64,000 nt of DNA from Arthrobacter sp. fls2-241-R2A-200 (GCF_030209745.1 NZ_JARVRJ010000014.1:62001-126000), one strand, 5' to 3'. Shown: positions 17,045 through 26,343, counted from the first letter of the stretch. A program made the numbers and translations. The notes: generated by a model from the letters alone, not told the origin.

Positions 17045-17881
17045 TCATGATTCGCTGCGTGGGCCAGGATCGGCCGACACTTCTGCGCGCCGTTCCTCGA
17101 TCAGCTCCTTGGTGCGCACAAGCCGGAGAAGAGTCACCAGTGCGATCCCGCCCACTACGTTGAACAGAAGGGTATAGCCGAACCAGCCCAGCCATTGGCC
17201 ATAGCCGATTCCCGTTCCGGAATGGATCGCGGCGAAGATCAACAAGGAGTCCAGTACTGAGTGGAAGAGCGGTAGTCCGGCAAGCAGGAACCCGCCGATG
17301 ATCGTGGCAACGATCCTGGCAACGTCGTTGTTGGTGCCTTGTTGCATCCGGCTCATGAGGGTGATGGTGCTGCCGCCAAGGATCGCAAGGGCAATCGTCT
17401 GCAGCGACAAGGGGACGTCAATGTAGTGGTGCGCGCTCTCAGCCACCACCTTGGACCACTCGGGAAACGCCTGCATCACGATCCATACGAACACCCAGCC
17501 ACCAGCCAGGTTCCCCACGAGGGTGCCAACCCAGAGCTTTGCCAGTTGAGGGAGGCTGCCTTCCTTCGCAACCACAGCGGCAACAGGCATCAGGAAGTTT
17601 TCGGTGAACAGCTCGCTGTGGGCGAGCAGGAGGGCAACCAGCCCGATGCTGAAAGCCAGCCCTGCCAGCAGATGGTTCCCCGTCTCGTGCAAGACAGCGA
17701 GGTACGCCATGATTCCGAGGCCGATCTCGAAACCACCGAACACGCCTGTAACGAGGATGTTCCTCGTTGTCCGGTGCAGGCGTTCGGCACCCTCACCGAT
17801 CGTCTTGTCGAACGACTCTTTGAGCTGGTGTTCAATGGGGGCATCAGACTCACCGAGGTCCCGTCGTCGCTGTTCGCTCAT
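17045..17881 (-). CDS. Formate/nitrite transporter (FNT) family channel
   Basis: FNT proteins are pentameric channels for formate, nitrite or hydrosulfide. This 278-residue member has a charged N-terminus (MSEQRRRDLGESD), the helix-loop region ESFDKTIGEGAERL, and six hydrophobic helices, including IGLVALLLAHSELFTENFLMPVAAV (the Omega-loop region) and NVVGGIALVTLLRLV. It resembles the YfdC branch more than FocA or NirC, so the substrate is uncertain. ATG 17881 is preferred because GGAGGGAAC precedes it; in-frame ATGs at 17896 and 17911 are possible. Genetic context gives no substrate clue. Confidence 0.85.
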   Translation of the reverse strand: MSEQRRRDLGESDAPIEHQLKESFDKTIGEGAERLHRTTRNILVTGVFGGFEIGLGIMAYLAVLHETGNHLLAGLAFSIGLVALLLAHSELFTENFLMPVAAVVAKEGSLPQLAKLWVGTLVGNLAGGWVFVWIVMQAFPEWSKVVAESAHHYIDVPLSLQTIALAILGGSTITLMSRMQQGTNNDVARIVATIIGGFLLAGLPLFHSVLDSLLIFAAIHSGTGIGYGQWLGWFGYTLLFNVVGGIALVTLLRLVRTKELIEERRAEVSADPGPRSES

Positions 17882-18175
17882 GACTGTTCCCTCCATGACT
17901 TTTCCTGCCATGGGTGTTCCGCAGGGCGCTCTTTCGACGTCGAATTCCTCAGCATACTTATTATCTTGCGGGACATGGGTCTCGGCGTCCAGTTGCGAAG
18001 ATGGTCGTGCCGTTATCGGGGGGTAGACGACAAGGATTTGTCCGATGAGATCGACCGACTGCACGGTTGAAGTCGATTGGGTATCCGACGCGGGCGTACG
18101 ATCACGTCATGAGTGCGGTAGCCGGAGCCGGCTATAACAATTGCCTAGGGACTACATGAAGGAGACCTGACCACG

Positions 18176-18514
18176 ATGTTCACGAAAAAGGGTGACGCGG
18201 CCGTCCTCGCCAAACTCGGTGAAGCCCCGGCGCAGTACCGCGAGATAGGCGAACGCCTCCATAGCATCATCTGGGAGGCCGCGCCCTCGTTAGAGCCGAT
18301 CGTCCGCTGGGGGCTACCTTTCTACGTGAAGGACGGAAAGGACGTCTGCTACATCAAACCGGATAAGGACTTTATCGCGTTCGGCTTCGGTGAGGTTGTG
18401 AACCCTGCCTTCGAGGAGGGTGTACACATGCACCCGGTTGCGTGGAACATCACCTCGCTGGATGCCGCGACGGAGGCAAAGATCCGCAGCCTTGTCGAGA
18501 AAGCAGTTGCCTGA
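18176..18514 (+). CDS. DUF1801 (YdhG-like) small protein
   Basis: This 112-residue alpha/beta protein has the family pattern of an N-terminal helix, IVRWGLPFYVKDGKDVCYIKP, and a hydrophobic strand (FIAFGFG). DUF1801 proteins are often annotated as iron-chaperone-like, but their role is unsettled. GAAGGAGACC gives a good ribosome site before ATG 18176. A TACGAT hexamer at 18097-18102 is a possible -10; a 16-codon reading frame starts 7 bases after it and ends just before the ribosome site, possibly by chance. Confidence 0.8.
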   Translation: MFTKKGDAAVLAKLGEAPAQYREIGERLHSIIWEAAPSLEPIVRWGLPFYVKDGKDVCYIKPDKDFIAFGFGEVVNPAFEEGVHMHPVAWNITSLDAATEAKIRSLVEKAVA

Positions 18515-18636
18515 CCCGAACGCGTTCAGGATGTGGTGTTTGGTGTGCCCATGGCGAAACATGCAGCGTGCTTACTCTGCCCGAATCTGAGTGTTACCGT
18601 GGGCCCGTCAGCAGCTGTTTGATCCTGGAGGCGACC

Positions 18637-18858
18637 ATGACGGCAGGCAGTAGTGAACAAGATTCCACCAAGAGCGGGAAGGCTGGTCCCGATGGTTTGG
18701 GGCGAGATGGCATCGTTGCGGACCCGGCAAGCGGGGTCGGCTTGGGTGCGGGCACGGAGCTGAACACCTTCGAGCCGGAGGAAGAGCCCGAAGCCGTCGC
18801 CCAAGGCACAGAGGATACGGGGGACAGCCCTGCGGAGCACTCCGCTCCGGGCCGATAG
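18637..18858 (+). CDS. Small acidic hypothetical protein
   Basis: This is a 73-residue, Gly/Glu/Asp-rich, probably disordered protein (TELNTFEPEEEPEAVAQ). ATG 18637 follows CTGGAGGCGACC, a strong ribosome site, which is the main evidence that it is real. No membrane segment, Cys pair or known domain is visible. It stands alone between two unrelated genes. Confidence 0.6.
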   Translation: MTAGSSEQDSTKSGKAGPDGLGRDGIVADPASGVGLGAGTELNTFEPEEEPEAVAQGTEDTGDSPAEHSAPGR

Positions 18859-19022
18859 AAATATGTCGCGGCGCGACGGCCTCCTTGTTGAACGCTGTGC
18901 CTTAGCGGTCGTATCCCTCTCTGGCACGATGGGAACGACGGGCAGAAAGAGGCGAGCGATGTCCAGGCATAGCGCGTACGACGCGTGACCACAGGTGGCA
19001 CGGTGTTCAACGGGAACGGGTC

Positions 19023-19433
19023 ATGGAGAATGAATTGGACGGGGTACCCGCCCGCGAGGGGATCGAGCGGGTCGAGGTCCGTGAAGTCAGGGAACGGGGT
19101 TCAGCGGAGACCCCGGTGATGGCATCCGGGCACCGGCCGAGGGTCAACCCCTTCGTCGTTGTCCTGTGGGTTGTAGCCGTGATCTTAGGCTCGGTTGGCT
19201 GCGTAGGTGCTTACGGATCCATGGCTTACTCATCTTTTGCCGGCTACTCCAGCGCTTTCCAGCAGGAACTTCCGCCGCCGTGGTACTTCTATCTCGGACA
19301 GTTCACTCCGTTCTTCCTCGCGGCTGCAGCGTTGGCGATGGTGACTGCGCTGACGCTCCACGCTTTGATCTGGGAGGCACGCCATTGGTCTCACAGCCCT
19401 GCCCAAGACACGCCAGGGGAGGAGAGATCCTGA
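19023..19433 (+). CDS. Two-helix membrane protein, hypothetical
   Basis: This 136-residue protein has a charged N-terminal ~40 residues (EGIERVEVREVRERG). Two hydrophobic helices lie at about 44-66 (VVVLWVVAVILGSVGCVGAYG) and 91-113 (FTPFFLAAAALAMVTALTLHALI), joined by an aromatic extracytoplasmic loop. The C-terminus is short and polar. No family is recognised. Its ribosome site is weak (ACGGGAACGGGTC). Confidence 0.65.
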   Translation: MENELDGVPAREGIERVEVREVRERGSAETPVMASGHRPRVNPFVVVLWVVAVILGSVGCVGAYGSMAYSSFAGYSSAFQQELPPPWYFYLGQFTPFFLAAAALAMVTALTLHALIWEARHWSHSPAQDTPGEERS

Positions 19434-19520
19434 TTACCACCGACTTCCTCGGCGTACTGTCCCGGCCACACTTTGGTTGATTGTGCTGAGGGTGAAAACT
19501 GATGCGTTGCTGAATGAATG

Positions 19521-19534
19521 CTGGAATTCTCCAG
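19521..19534. promoter_or_regulatory. 14-bp palindrome just before the epimerase start
   Basis: CTGGA-ATTC-TCCAG is a perfect inverted repeat ending 2 bases before ATG 19537. It occupies the place of a ribosome site, which is otherwise missing. It could be an operator or a small hairpin. Short palindromes of this size also occur by chance. Confidence 0.3.
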
Positions 19535-19536
19535 TC

Positions 19537-20553
19537 ATGAAGATTCTTGTGCTCGGGGGAACGGCGTGGCTCGGATACACGGTGGCAAAGACTGCTCTGA
19601 CGTCGGGGTATGAGGTCACATGCCTTGCTAGAGGAGATGCCGTGCCTTCCGGAGTTCGGCTCGTTCGCGCCGATCGGGATGATGACACTGCTTTGACTGG
19701 AGTCGCGGCGGAACACTGGGACGCGGTTATCGATGTGGCAAGGCAGCCCATTCATGTCCGCAGGGCAGTCCGAGACCTTCAAGGGCTCGCGGACCGGTAT
19801 GTGTTCGTTTCGACCTGCAACGTATATGCCTCTCAGGAAGAAGTAGGTGCTGACGAGGACGCGCCCCGCCTACCTCCACTGGAAGCAGACAGAATAAGCC
19901 CACCCGATGACTACGGGCCTGCGAAGGTGGCCTGTGAGGATGCTGTCTTGGAAGCCTACGGTCCCGACCGTACCGCCATCGCTCGTGCCGGACTCATCGG
20001 CGGACCCGGTGATCCTTCGGAGCGCACGACGTATTGGGTTCGCCGGTTCGCCAATCCCTCCAACGAAGCCGGTGCTGTGCTTGTGCAGGACACGCCGGAA
20101 CTCCCCACCGCACTCATTGATGTCCGCGACCTCGCTACTTGGCTCCTCCACCTCGCGGAGGAGAAAAGTAGCGGGATCTTCAACGCCGTCGGGAATCCTG
20201 TGCGGTTCCCGGAACACATCGAGATCGCGCGATCAGTCGCCCACCATGCAGGTCCTGTGGTCACAGCGTCAGAGGACTGGCTCCTGGCTCAGGGGGTGAA
20301 CCCGTGGTCCGGTAAGCGGTCCTTGCCCTTGTGGCTGGCAGACCATGCCTGGTACGGCATGAACGCGCGCGCCAATACGCGCGCGGTTGCAGCGGGGCTG
20401 ACACTGCGTCCCCTTCGCGACACGCTCACAGACATCCTGGCGCAAGAGCCTCCATTGACTTCAGCTGAGAATCGTGGCGCCGGCCTCACCGACGCAGAAG
20501 AAAACAATCTGCTCAACGAGCTACACTTGGGCGGCTTCTCGGGAGAGAACTAG
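19537..20553 (+). CDS. NAD-dependent epimerase/dehydratase family protein
   Basis: This extended short-chain-dehydrogenase-type protein of 338 residues has a Rossmann NAD site at the N-terminus (LVLGGTAWLGYTVA, residues ~4-17) and an active-site-like YxxxK (DDYGPAKVACE, Tyr/Lys spaced by three). A C-terminal substrate domain with LIDVRDLATWLLHLAEE follows. It resembles NDP-sugar or reductase-type members that act alone; the substrate cannot be told. ATG 19537 (MKILVLGG) starts the Rossmann strand. There is no clear ribosome site, only the palindrome noted upstream. Confidence 0.85.
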   Translation: MKILVLGGTAWLGYTVAKTALTSGYEVTCLARGDAVPSGVRLVRADRDDDTALTGVAAEHWDAVIDVARQPIHVRRAVRDLQGLADRYVFVSTCNVYASQEEVGADEDAPRLPPLEADRISPPDDYGPAKVACEDAVLEAYGPDRTAIARAGLIGGPGDPSERTTYWVRRFANPSNEAGAVLVQDTPELPTALIDVRDLATWLLHLAEEKSSGIFNAVGNPVRFPEHIEIARSVAHHAGPVVTASEDWLLAQGVNPWSGKRSLPLWLADHAWYGMNARANTRAVAAGLTLRPLRDTLTDILAQEPPLTSAENRGAGLTDAEENNLLNELHLGGFSGEN

Positions 20554-20615
20554 GTGAGGCTCGTTCCAGGCGTGGTTCTGGATTTCATGGTGTGGTCCCC
20601 GTAAAGTTTCTTTGG

Positions 20616-20640
20616 TGAGAACCAGCCTTGCGGGTTCTCA
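20616..20640 (+). terminator. Hairpin downstream of the epimerase
   Basis: TGAGAACC (20616-20623) pairs with GGTTCTCA (20633-20640) around a 9-base loop, 62 bases after the epimerase stop. There is no U tract. It may be a weak terminator, or mark the left boundary of the decayed arsenic segment that follows. Confidence 0.4.
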
Positions 20641-20683
20641 CGCCTGAAATTGTCACCGTTTGCACGATTGGTTATGGTCCTGA

Positions 20684-21719
20684 GCAGTTCGATTTCCCCA
20701 GTTCACCCTCCGGCACCCACGCAGCGCAGCGTGCCAGGGCCGCGACGAAGTACCGTTCCTGCTCCACATCCAACATCACAACGGAGAAATGACCGAGGTT
20801 CCGGCACGGGCAGTAATCGACGCCTCCGGAACCTGGAACACCCCCGCACCGCTGGGCTCCAACGGGCTTCCCGTCCCCGGCGAAACCGAAGCCCGCGCCG
20901 CCGGGACCATCACCGGGGCCCTGCCTGACGTCACGCGAGGCCATTTCGCCGGCCACCGGACCCTCGTCATCGGGTCCGGGCACTCGGCCGCGAACATGGT
21001 CCTGGACCTCGCCCGCCTTGCACGCACCAATCCCGGAACCGAAGTCGTCTGGGCCATCCGCGCCGCCACCCCCGCCAGGGCTTACGGCGGCGGCAACGCC
21101 GACGAACTCCCCGCCCGGGGCCAGCTCGGCACCCGCCTGCGCACCGCCGTCGACTCCGGCGCCGTCCAGCTCCTGACAAGCTTCCACACCCGCCGCATCG
21201 AGACCACCGACACCGGCGTGGCTGTCCACGCAACCGACGGCCGGGCGGTGGAGGTCGACCAAGTCATCCCGGCCACCGGCTTTCGCCCGGACCTGGGCAT
21301 CCTTTCCGAACTGCGGCTGGACCTGGACCCGGCACTCGACGCCCCTAAAGCGCTGGGACCATTGATTGATCCGGACTTCCACAGTTGCGGAACCGTCCCG
21401 CCCCACGGCGCACGGCTCCTAGCCCACCCCGAGAAAGACTTCTACCTGGCAGGAATGAAGTCCTACGGCCGGGCACCAACCTTCCTCATGGCCACCGGCT
21501 ACGAACAAGTCCGCTCCATCGCAGCCGCCCTCGCCGGAGACACAGCAGCAGCAGATGCACTGGAACTGGAACTGCCCGAAACCGGGGTCTGCTCCACCAG
21601 CCTTCCCGCCGATACGGCAGACGCGGCAGTTTCGTGCTGCGCATCGTCGGAACCCGTCCCGGTCACGATTGGTTTCGCTACCGGGCCGCACCACGGGCAG
21701 CAGGGAACCAGCCACACCA
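20684..21719 (+). pseudogene. arsO: ArsO-type flavoprotein monooxygenase, N-terminal half missing
   Basis: The frame encodes the C-terminal two thirds of the FAD/NAD(P)H flavoprotein found in actinobacterial ars operons. It shows PARAVIDASGTWNTP, the NADPH-binding stretch LVIGSGHSAANMVLDLA, VIPATGFRPDLGILSELRLDLDP, DFHSCGTVPPHGA and KSYGRAPTFLMATGYEQVRSI. The N-terminal FAD GxGxxG domain (about 170 residues) is absent: upstream the frame closes at TGA 20681-20683, and family-like sequence begins only around 20730. The start often proposed for the remaining frame (ATG 20789) lies inside the domain. No stop separates it from the arsN relic. Almost certainly inactive. Confidence 0.8.
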
Positions 21720-22112
21720 TGACCAGCACCAACCATTTGGTAGTCCGCCCGATGGAACATGGCGACTGGTCAGCGGTCGAGGCCATCTGAGCTGCTGGCA
21801 TCGGTACAGGCCATGCCACCTTCGAAACCGCACCGCCAAGCTGGAGACTTCAACGCTACCCGCCACCCGGAGCTGCGCCTCGTTGCCGAAGACCACGGCA
21901 ACATCGTGGGGTGGGTCGCCGCCTCCCCGATATCCTCAAGGACGGTCTACCGCGGCGTCGTCGAGCACTCCATCTTCATTGCCCAGGAAGCCTGCGGCCG
22001 CGGGCTCGGGAATCAACTTCTCGACGCCTTCATCCAGAGGTCCGAGGCGAACGGGATGTCGACCATCCAATCCAACATCTTCCCCGAGAACACCGCTTCC
22101 ATAGCCCTGCAC
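21720..22112 (+). pseudogene. arsN: ArsN-type GNAT acetyltransferase, degraded
   Basis: Family-like segments lie in two frames. MTSTNHLVVRPMEHGDWSAVEAI is cut by an in-frame TGA at 21788-21790; GIGTGHATFETAPPSW continues in the same frame. After a frameshift at about 21840-21850 the next frame carries DFNATRHPELRLVAEDHGNI, VGWVAASPISSRTVYRGVV, EHSIFIAQEACGRGLGNQLL and QSNIFPENTASIALH, ending abruptly. The C-terminal beta strand typical of the phosphinothricin/arsenothricin acetyltransferase group is lost after 22112. Such genes usually detoxify organoarsenicals next to arsO. At least three lesions show real decay. Confidence 0.8.
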
Positions 22113-22194
22113 GCAGTTCCGACGGCGATCAAAAGCGTTGTACGACCTGGTGACACGGTTCGCACCATAGCGGGTCCGTCGGAAGAAGCACAAG

Positions 22195-23689
22195 CTATTG
22201 GTGCATCGCCTCGTGAATCTGGAGTGCGAACCACAACTGGGCCACCGTCGATGTTTCACCCATGTCCAGCCCTGTCAGTTCACCGATTTTCCGCATCCGG
22301 TAGATGATGGTTTGCCGGTGTGCGAACAACGCCGCAGCCGTCTTTTGCCACGAACGCTGCGAGTTCAGATACGTCCGTAGCGTGAGAATGAGGTCCCCGT
22401 CCTGGCTCTGCTCGTAGTCGAAAATGGGCCCCAGTAGTCGCCGGACCAGCGCGGTTCCTTCCTCGAACCCGGTGAGTCCCAGCCATGACGGTCCCTGCGC
22501 ATAGTGGGCCAGTCCCACCTTGTTCGCGCGGGCGGAACCCAGGGCCCAGAGTGATTCCTGCAGTGCCCGCTGGATGTTAGCAACGGCCGACGGGGCGCTG
22601 ATACCGATCGAGGCGGCCACACCTGCGCAATGCACCAGTAGATCGTCGGCCACATCAGCCGAGACCGCCACATGAAGCCTGTTGTTCCGCTTCAGGGATG
22701 CCGAAGCAACACCGTGCCTCCACAATTCGATGTGTACGTCAGCAAGCCTGCCGCCGTCCTCCACCGTCAGGGAGGCGAGCAAGAAATTCTGGGCAGGAAC
22801 CTCGAAATCTGCCAGTCGGCTCTCCATCTCGGCAACGCCCAAGCGTCCATCCATGGCCTGCAGCATGAACTCGCCGGCCAGACGGTGGCGGCCTTCCAGT
22901 GACAGGACGATGCGGGAAAGCTGCAGTCCCAGCACGGTTGCGGCGTGAAGTAGTACGACGGCGTCCGGGTGTGGTTCGCTCTTGGGCAGCACCACCAGTA
23001 GCGCGTTGGCATGCGTCGGAATTATCCATGGTCAGCACGTGCCTGCCCCGTGTCCGATGCCATTGGAAATTCTTCCCGGCGAGGGATACCTGCCCGGACA
23101 TCGGAGCCCAGGAATCGGCGAGGAAGTCCGGCAGTTCGTGTCCGTCTGGGTGCCAAGGATGGAGACAGCGACGATCCACTACGAACAGATCCGCGTCGAG
23201 CTCCGTTGCCAGCCTCTGGACAAGGCTCTGCCAGTCGTCCTCCGAGGCCCCGGCTGTTCGAAGCAGATCGTAAACGCGGGCTGTCTGGCGCAGTCGCCGA
23301 GATTCTTCGAGCAGGGAGGACTCGGCGACAGAACGGGCGATGGCGATGAAGGGCAGGGGATAGGGGATGCTGAGCAAGGGCAGCGGCAGTTTGTTGCAGG
23401 CCTCAAGGAATTCCTTGGTGAGCGGCGGTGCGTGCATCTTCTCGCCGATGGCCAAAGCACTCGCACCACTGTCCATGAGGGCTTCGGCCAGCGCCACTTG
23501 GCCCTCCGCGTCGGGGGGTATGGACAGGCCATTGGTCATCATGAGTTCACCGCCTGTGACCCATTCCCACAACTTGGGCAGGTCGGACGTGTGCGCCCAG
23601 GTGATGCGGTTGTCGAGGCCCGCGGATCCGGCCAAGAGCGCAAGGCCGAGTTGAGGTTCGTCTATGAGTTCAGCCACGGTAATTGCCAT
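22195..23689 (-). pseudogene. PucR-family transcriptional regulator with a one-base frameshift
   Basis: Read from ATG 23689, the N-terminal PucR sensory domain (MAITVAELIDEPQLGLALLA; WVTGGELMMTNGLSI) runs to about residue 226. The protein then continues in another frame (ALLVVLPKSEPHPDAVVLLH...) through a GGDEF-like central domain to the C-terminal helix-turn-helix (FAHRQTIIYRMRKIGELTGL) and the stop at 22195. The shift is one extra base at about 23011 (GAC GCA T GCC AAC). Removing it gives 497 codons, the usual family length. PucR proteins control purine, allantoin or amine catabolism; this one is divergent from the agmatinase operon. A decayed gene or an assembly error are both possible. 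Confidence 0.85.
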
Positions 23690-23737
23690 TCCGACGCGCT
23701 CCAGTTCCCTTGTTCTTGCGGCGATGGCGCGGACTCA

Positions 23738-23767
23738 GAGCCGTTTAGACATTCGTCTAAACGGCTC
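23738..23767. promoter_or_regulatory. 30-bp operator-like palindrome between pucR and speB
   Basis: GAGCCGTTTAGAC (23738-23750) and GTCTAAACGGCTC (23755-23767) are perfect 13-bp inverted arms around ATTC. The core TTTAGAC-N4-GTCTAAA resembles sites of dimeric helix-turn-helix repressors. It sits in the 187-base divergent promoter region, 49 bases from the pucR start and 110 bases from speB, so it could control both. A bidirectional terminator is unlikely between two divergent starts. Confidence 0.65.
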
Positions 23768-23876
23768 CGCCATTTGTAGTCAATGTAACCCTATTCCGAG
23801 TGATCCGTGTCACCAAGAATGGAATTACTTACTTCCCGCTCAACGGCGAGCACACCCCTCACGCTAAGGACCCGGA

Positions 23877-24875
23877 ATGACAACGCACCAGCCCATCGGC
23901 CCTGTCGACGCAACCAAAGTGCCCCGGTACGCAGGTCTCGGCACGTTTGCACGTCTCCCCCAAATTGACCGCGTCCCGGACTACGACGTCGCGATCGTCG
24001 GAGTCCCGTTCGACGGCGGAACTTCCTTCCGGCCCGGAGCCCGTTTCGGTCCTGCCGCAGTCCGCGAGGCCTCCCGGCTCCTCCGCCCCGGATACCACCC
24101 GGAGCTGAACGTTGAACCGGTCTATGAAGCTCAAGTGGTGGACGCCGGCGACATCGCCTGCACCCCCTACGACATCACCCGCGCAGTCCGCGAGATCGAA
24201 GAGCAGGCATTGCCCCTTATCGGGGAGGACAAAAGGCTCATCGCCGTTGGCGGCGACCACACCATCGCACTGCCTATGCTCCGGGCCTTGAACAAGGTTC
24301 GTGGTCCGGTGGCTCTGCTGCACTTCGACGCCCATCTGGACACCTGGGATACCTACTTCGACCAGCCCATTACCCACGGAACCATCTTCCGTCGGGCATT
24401 CGAGGAGGGCCTCCTTGTGGAGGATAAGTCGATGCATGTTGGTATCCGCGGTCCGGTCTATGACCGAAACGATTTCCTCCGCGACCACGAGTTCGGCTTC
24501 CAGATCCTACGCTGCTCGGACCTGGACGTGATTGGCGTCCCCGCAGCAATCCAGCGGGTAAAGGAGAGGATCGGCGACACCCCGGTGTACGTCTCCATCG
24601 ACATTGACGTCCTGGACCCGGCTTTTGCCCCCGGCACGGGCACCCCAGAGATGGGCGGGCTTCACTCCCGCGAACTCCTGGCGCTGCTCCGCGGCCTGGA
24701 CGGCATCAACATCGTTGGTGCCGACGTCGTGGAAGTCTCTCCCGCCTACGATCATGCGGACATCACCTCCGTTGCAGCGGCGACCCTGGTCTTCGACTTG
24801 CTCGGATTGATGGTCAACCGTAGCAACGCCTCGGCTGCCCGTGAACTCCAATCTGCCTCATCGAGCGCGTCATGA
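23877..24875 (+). CDS. Agmatinase/guanidinobutyrase (ureohydrolase family)
   Basis: This binuclear manganese ureohydrolase releases urea from a guanidino compound such as agmatine or 4-guanidinobutyrate. All metal motifs are intact: GGDHT (Asp127, His128), FDAHLD (Asp151, His153, Asp155) and SIDIDVLDPAFAPGTGTPE (Asp242, Asp244). Length 332 is normal. It is the first gene of an operon; its stop overlaps the permease start (ATGA). Together with the aldehyde dehydrogenase two genes on, the pathway guanidino amine to amine to aldehyde to acid is suggested. The exact substrate cannot be read from sequence. Confidence 0.9.
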   Translation: MTTHQPIGPVDATKVPRYAGLGTFARLPQIDRVPDYDVAIVGVPFDGGTSFRPGARFGPAAVREASRLLRPGYHPELNVEPVYEAQVVDAGDIACTPYDITRAVREIEEQALPLIGEDKRLIAVGGDHTIALPMLRALNKVRGPVALLHFDAHLDTWDTYFDQPITHGTIFRRAFEEGLLVEDKSMHVGIRGPVYDRNDFLRDHEFGFQILRCSDLDVIGVPAAIQRVKERIGDTPVYVSIDIDVLDPAFAPGTGTPEMGGLHSRELLALLRGLDGINIVGADVVEVSPAYDHADITSVAAATLVFDLLGLMVNRSNASAARELQSASSSAS

Positions 24876-26314
24876 GCAAGCCCAATGCTTCCGCCGAAGT
24901 TCCCCGGCTCGAAGACAAAACCATCCAGCCCATCCCGTTGAATGAGCGTCACGGCAAGGCCCGGGACCTCTTCACCATCTGGTTCGGCTCGAACATCATG
25001 ATCATGACCATCGTGACCGGCGGGCTCGCCACCACGGTGTTCGGCCTGGGTTTCGTTCCGGCGATCGTTGGCATCATCATCGGGAACGTGGTGGGCGGCA
25101 TCTTCATGGCGCTCCACTCCGCCCAAGGCCCCCAACTGGGTGTGGCCCAGATGATCCAGACCCGCGGGCAATTCGGCTCCTTCGGCGCCTTGTTGATTGT
25201 TGTCATCGTAGTTGTGATGTACCTCGGGTTCTTCGCCGCGAACCTGGTGTTCGGCGGCGAGGCCATGGCCGCAGTCAGCCCAGGCATCAGCGTTGATGGC
25301 GGCATCCTCATCATCGGCGTGGTCAGCGTCATCGCCACCATCTTCGGCTACAGGTTGATCCACGCATACGCCCGGGTCCTGAGCGTGGCCGCAGGGTTGG
25401 CATTGCTGCTTGCGTTCGGCTGGATCCTGGTGGTCCACGGCTTGCCCGCGAACTTCCTGGAGAAGGGCAACTTCAACTGGGTCGGCTTCATGGGAACCAT
25501 CTCCGTCTCTGCCCTGTGGCAGTTGGCGTACGCGCCCTACGTTTCCGACTACTCCCGCTACATGCCGCAGGGCACGGGGTCCGCGCCCGCGTTCTGGGCC
25601 TCCTACTCAGGCTGTGTCCTGGGAACCCTGTTCCCTATGATCCTCGGCGCTTTGGTCGGCACGCTCGCCGTGTCCATGAGCACCGGCGACGTCGAAATCG
25701 TCGGCAGCCTCGGTGCATTGCTCCAACCATGGACCCTGATCATTGTCGGCATCTTCTGCCTCGGCGTCGCGGCGTCGAACGCCATGAATCTCTACTGCGG
25801 CGTCCTATGCACCCTTACCATCGGGCAAACGTTCAGGCCCACCTGGTTGCCGCGCGCCAAAACCCGCAGCATTGCGGCGGTCATCCTCTTCGTTGTCGCA
25901 GTCAGCATCGCGCTCTTTGCCCGGGACAATTTCATCCTCTTCTACACAAACTTCCTGTCCTTCCTGATGTACGTCTTGGTCCCTTGGACGGCCATCAACC
26001 TGGTGGATTACTACCTTCTGCGGCACGGCGATTACAAGGTTGAAGACTTCTTCAAGCGCGACGGCGGTGTGTATGGGCGGTTCAACTGGATCGCCATCGG
26101 CTCCTACCTGACAGGTGCCCTGATCCAGGTCCCCTTCTCGGCCACCGCCATCTACACGGGCCCTGTGGCCGCGGCGATGGGCGGCGTGGACATTTCCTGG
26201 ATCGTCGGACTCGTGGTGGTGGCTCCCCTCTACTACGTCGCGGCCCGCGTGTTCCGTCGGCAAACTGAACCCGCACCCTTCCCCGCTGCCGCTGTCACCG
26301 CAGATCTGATCTGA
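24872..26314 (+). CDS. NCS1-family cytosine/purine-type permease
   Basis: This nucleobase:cation symporter-1 family transporter has 480 residues and about 12 hydrophobic helices. NCS1-like features include FTIWFGSNIMIMT near the N-terminus, GPQLGVAQMIQTRGQFGSFG, and WQLAYAPYVSDYSRYMP. The family imports cytosine, purines, allantoin, hydantoins or related compounds. Its place between a ureohydrolase and an aldehyde dehydrogenase suggests uptake of the pathway substrate. It overlaps the preceding gene by 4 bases. Confidence 0.88.
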   Translation: MSKPNASAEVPRLEDKTIQPIPLNERHGKARDLFTIWFGSNIMIMTIVTGGLATTVFGLGFVPAIVGIIIGNVVGGIFMALHSAQGPQLGVAQMIQTRGQFGSFGALLIVVIVVVMYLGFFAANLVFGGEAMAAVSPGISVDGGILIIGVVSVIATIFGYRLIHAYARVLSVAAGLALLLAFGWILVVHGLPANFLEKGNFNWVGFMGTISVSALWQLAYAPYVSDYSRYMPQGTGSAPAFWASYSGCVLGTLFPMILGALVGTLAVSMSTGDVEIVGSLGALLQPWTLIIVGIFCLGVAASNAMNLYCGVLCTLTIGQTFRPTWLPRAKTRSIAAVILFVVAVSIALFARDNFILFYTNFLSFLMYVLVPWTAINLVDYYLLRHGDYKVEDFFKRDGGVYGRFNWIAIGSYLTGALIQVPFSATAIYTGPVAAAMGGVDISWIVGLVVVAPLYYVAARVFRRQTEPAPFPAAAVTADLI

Positions 26315-26343
26315 TCAGCCCCCTCATCTGAAAGAGAACCATC

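Noticed and set aside
17882..18175. Riboswitch or sRNA upstream of the FNT and DUF1801 genes
   Set aside because: No conserved stem set could be drawn; only ordinary promoter-like hexamers are visible.
22113..22194. Transposase tail beside the arsN relic
   Set aside because: A short basic frame here looks protein-like but matches no transposase motif, and no inverted terminal repeat was found.
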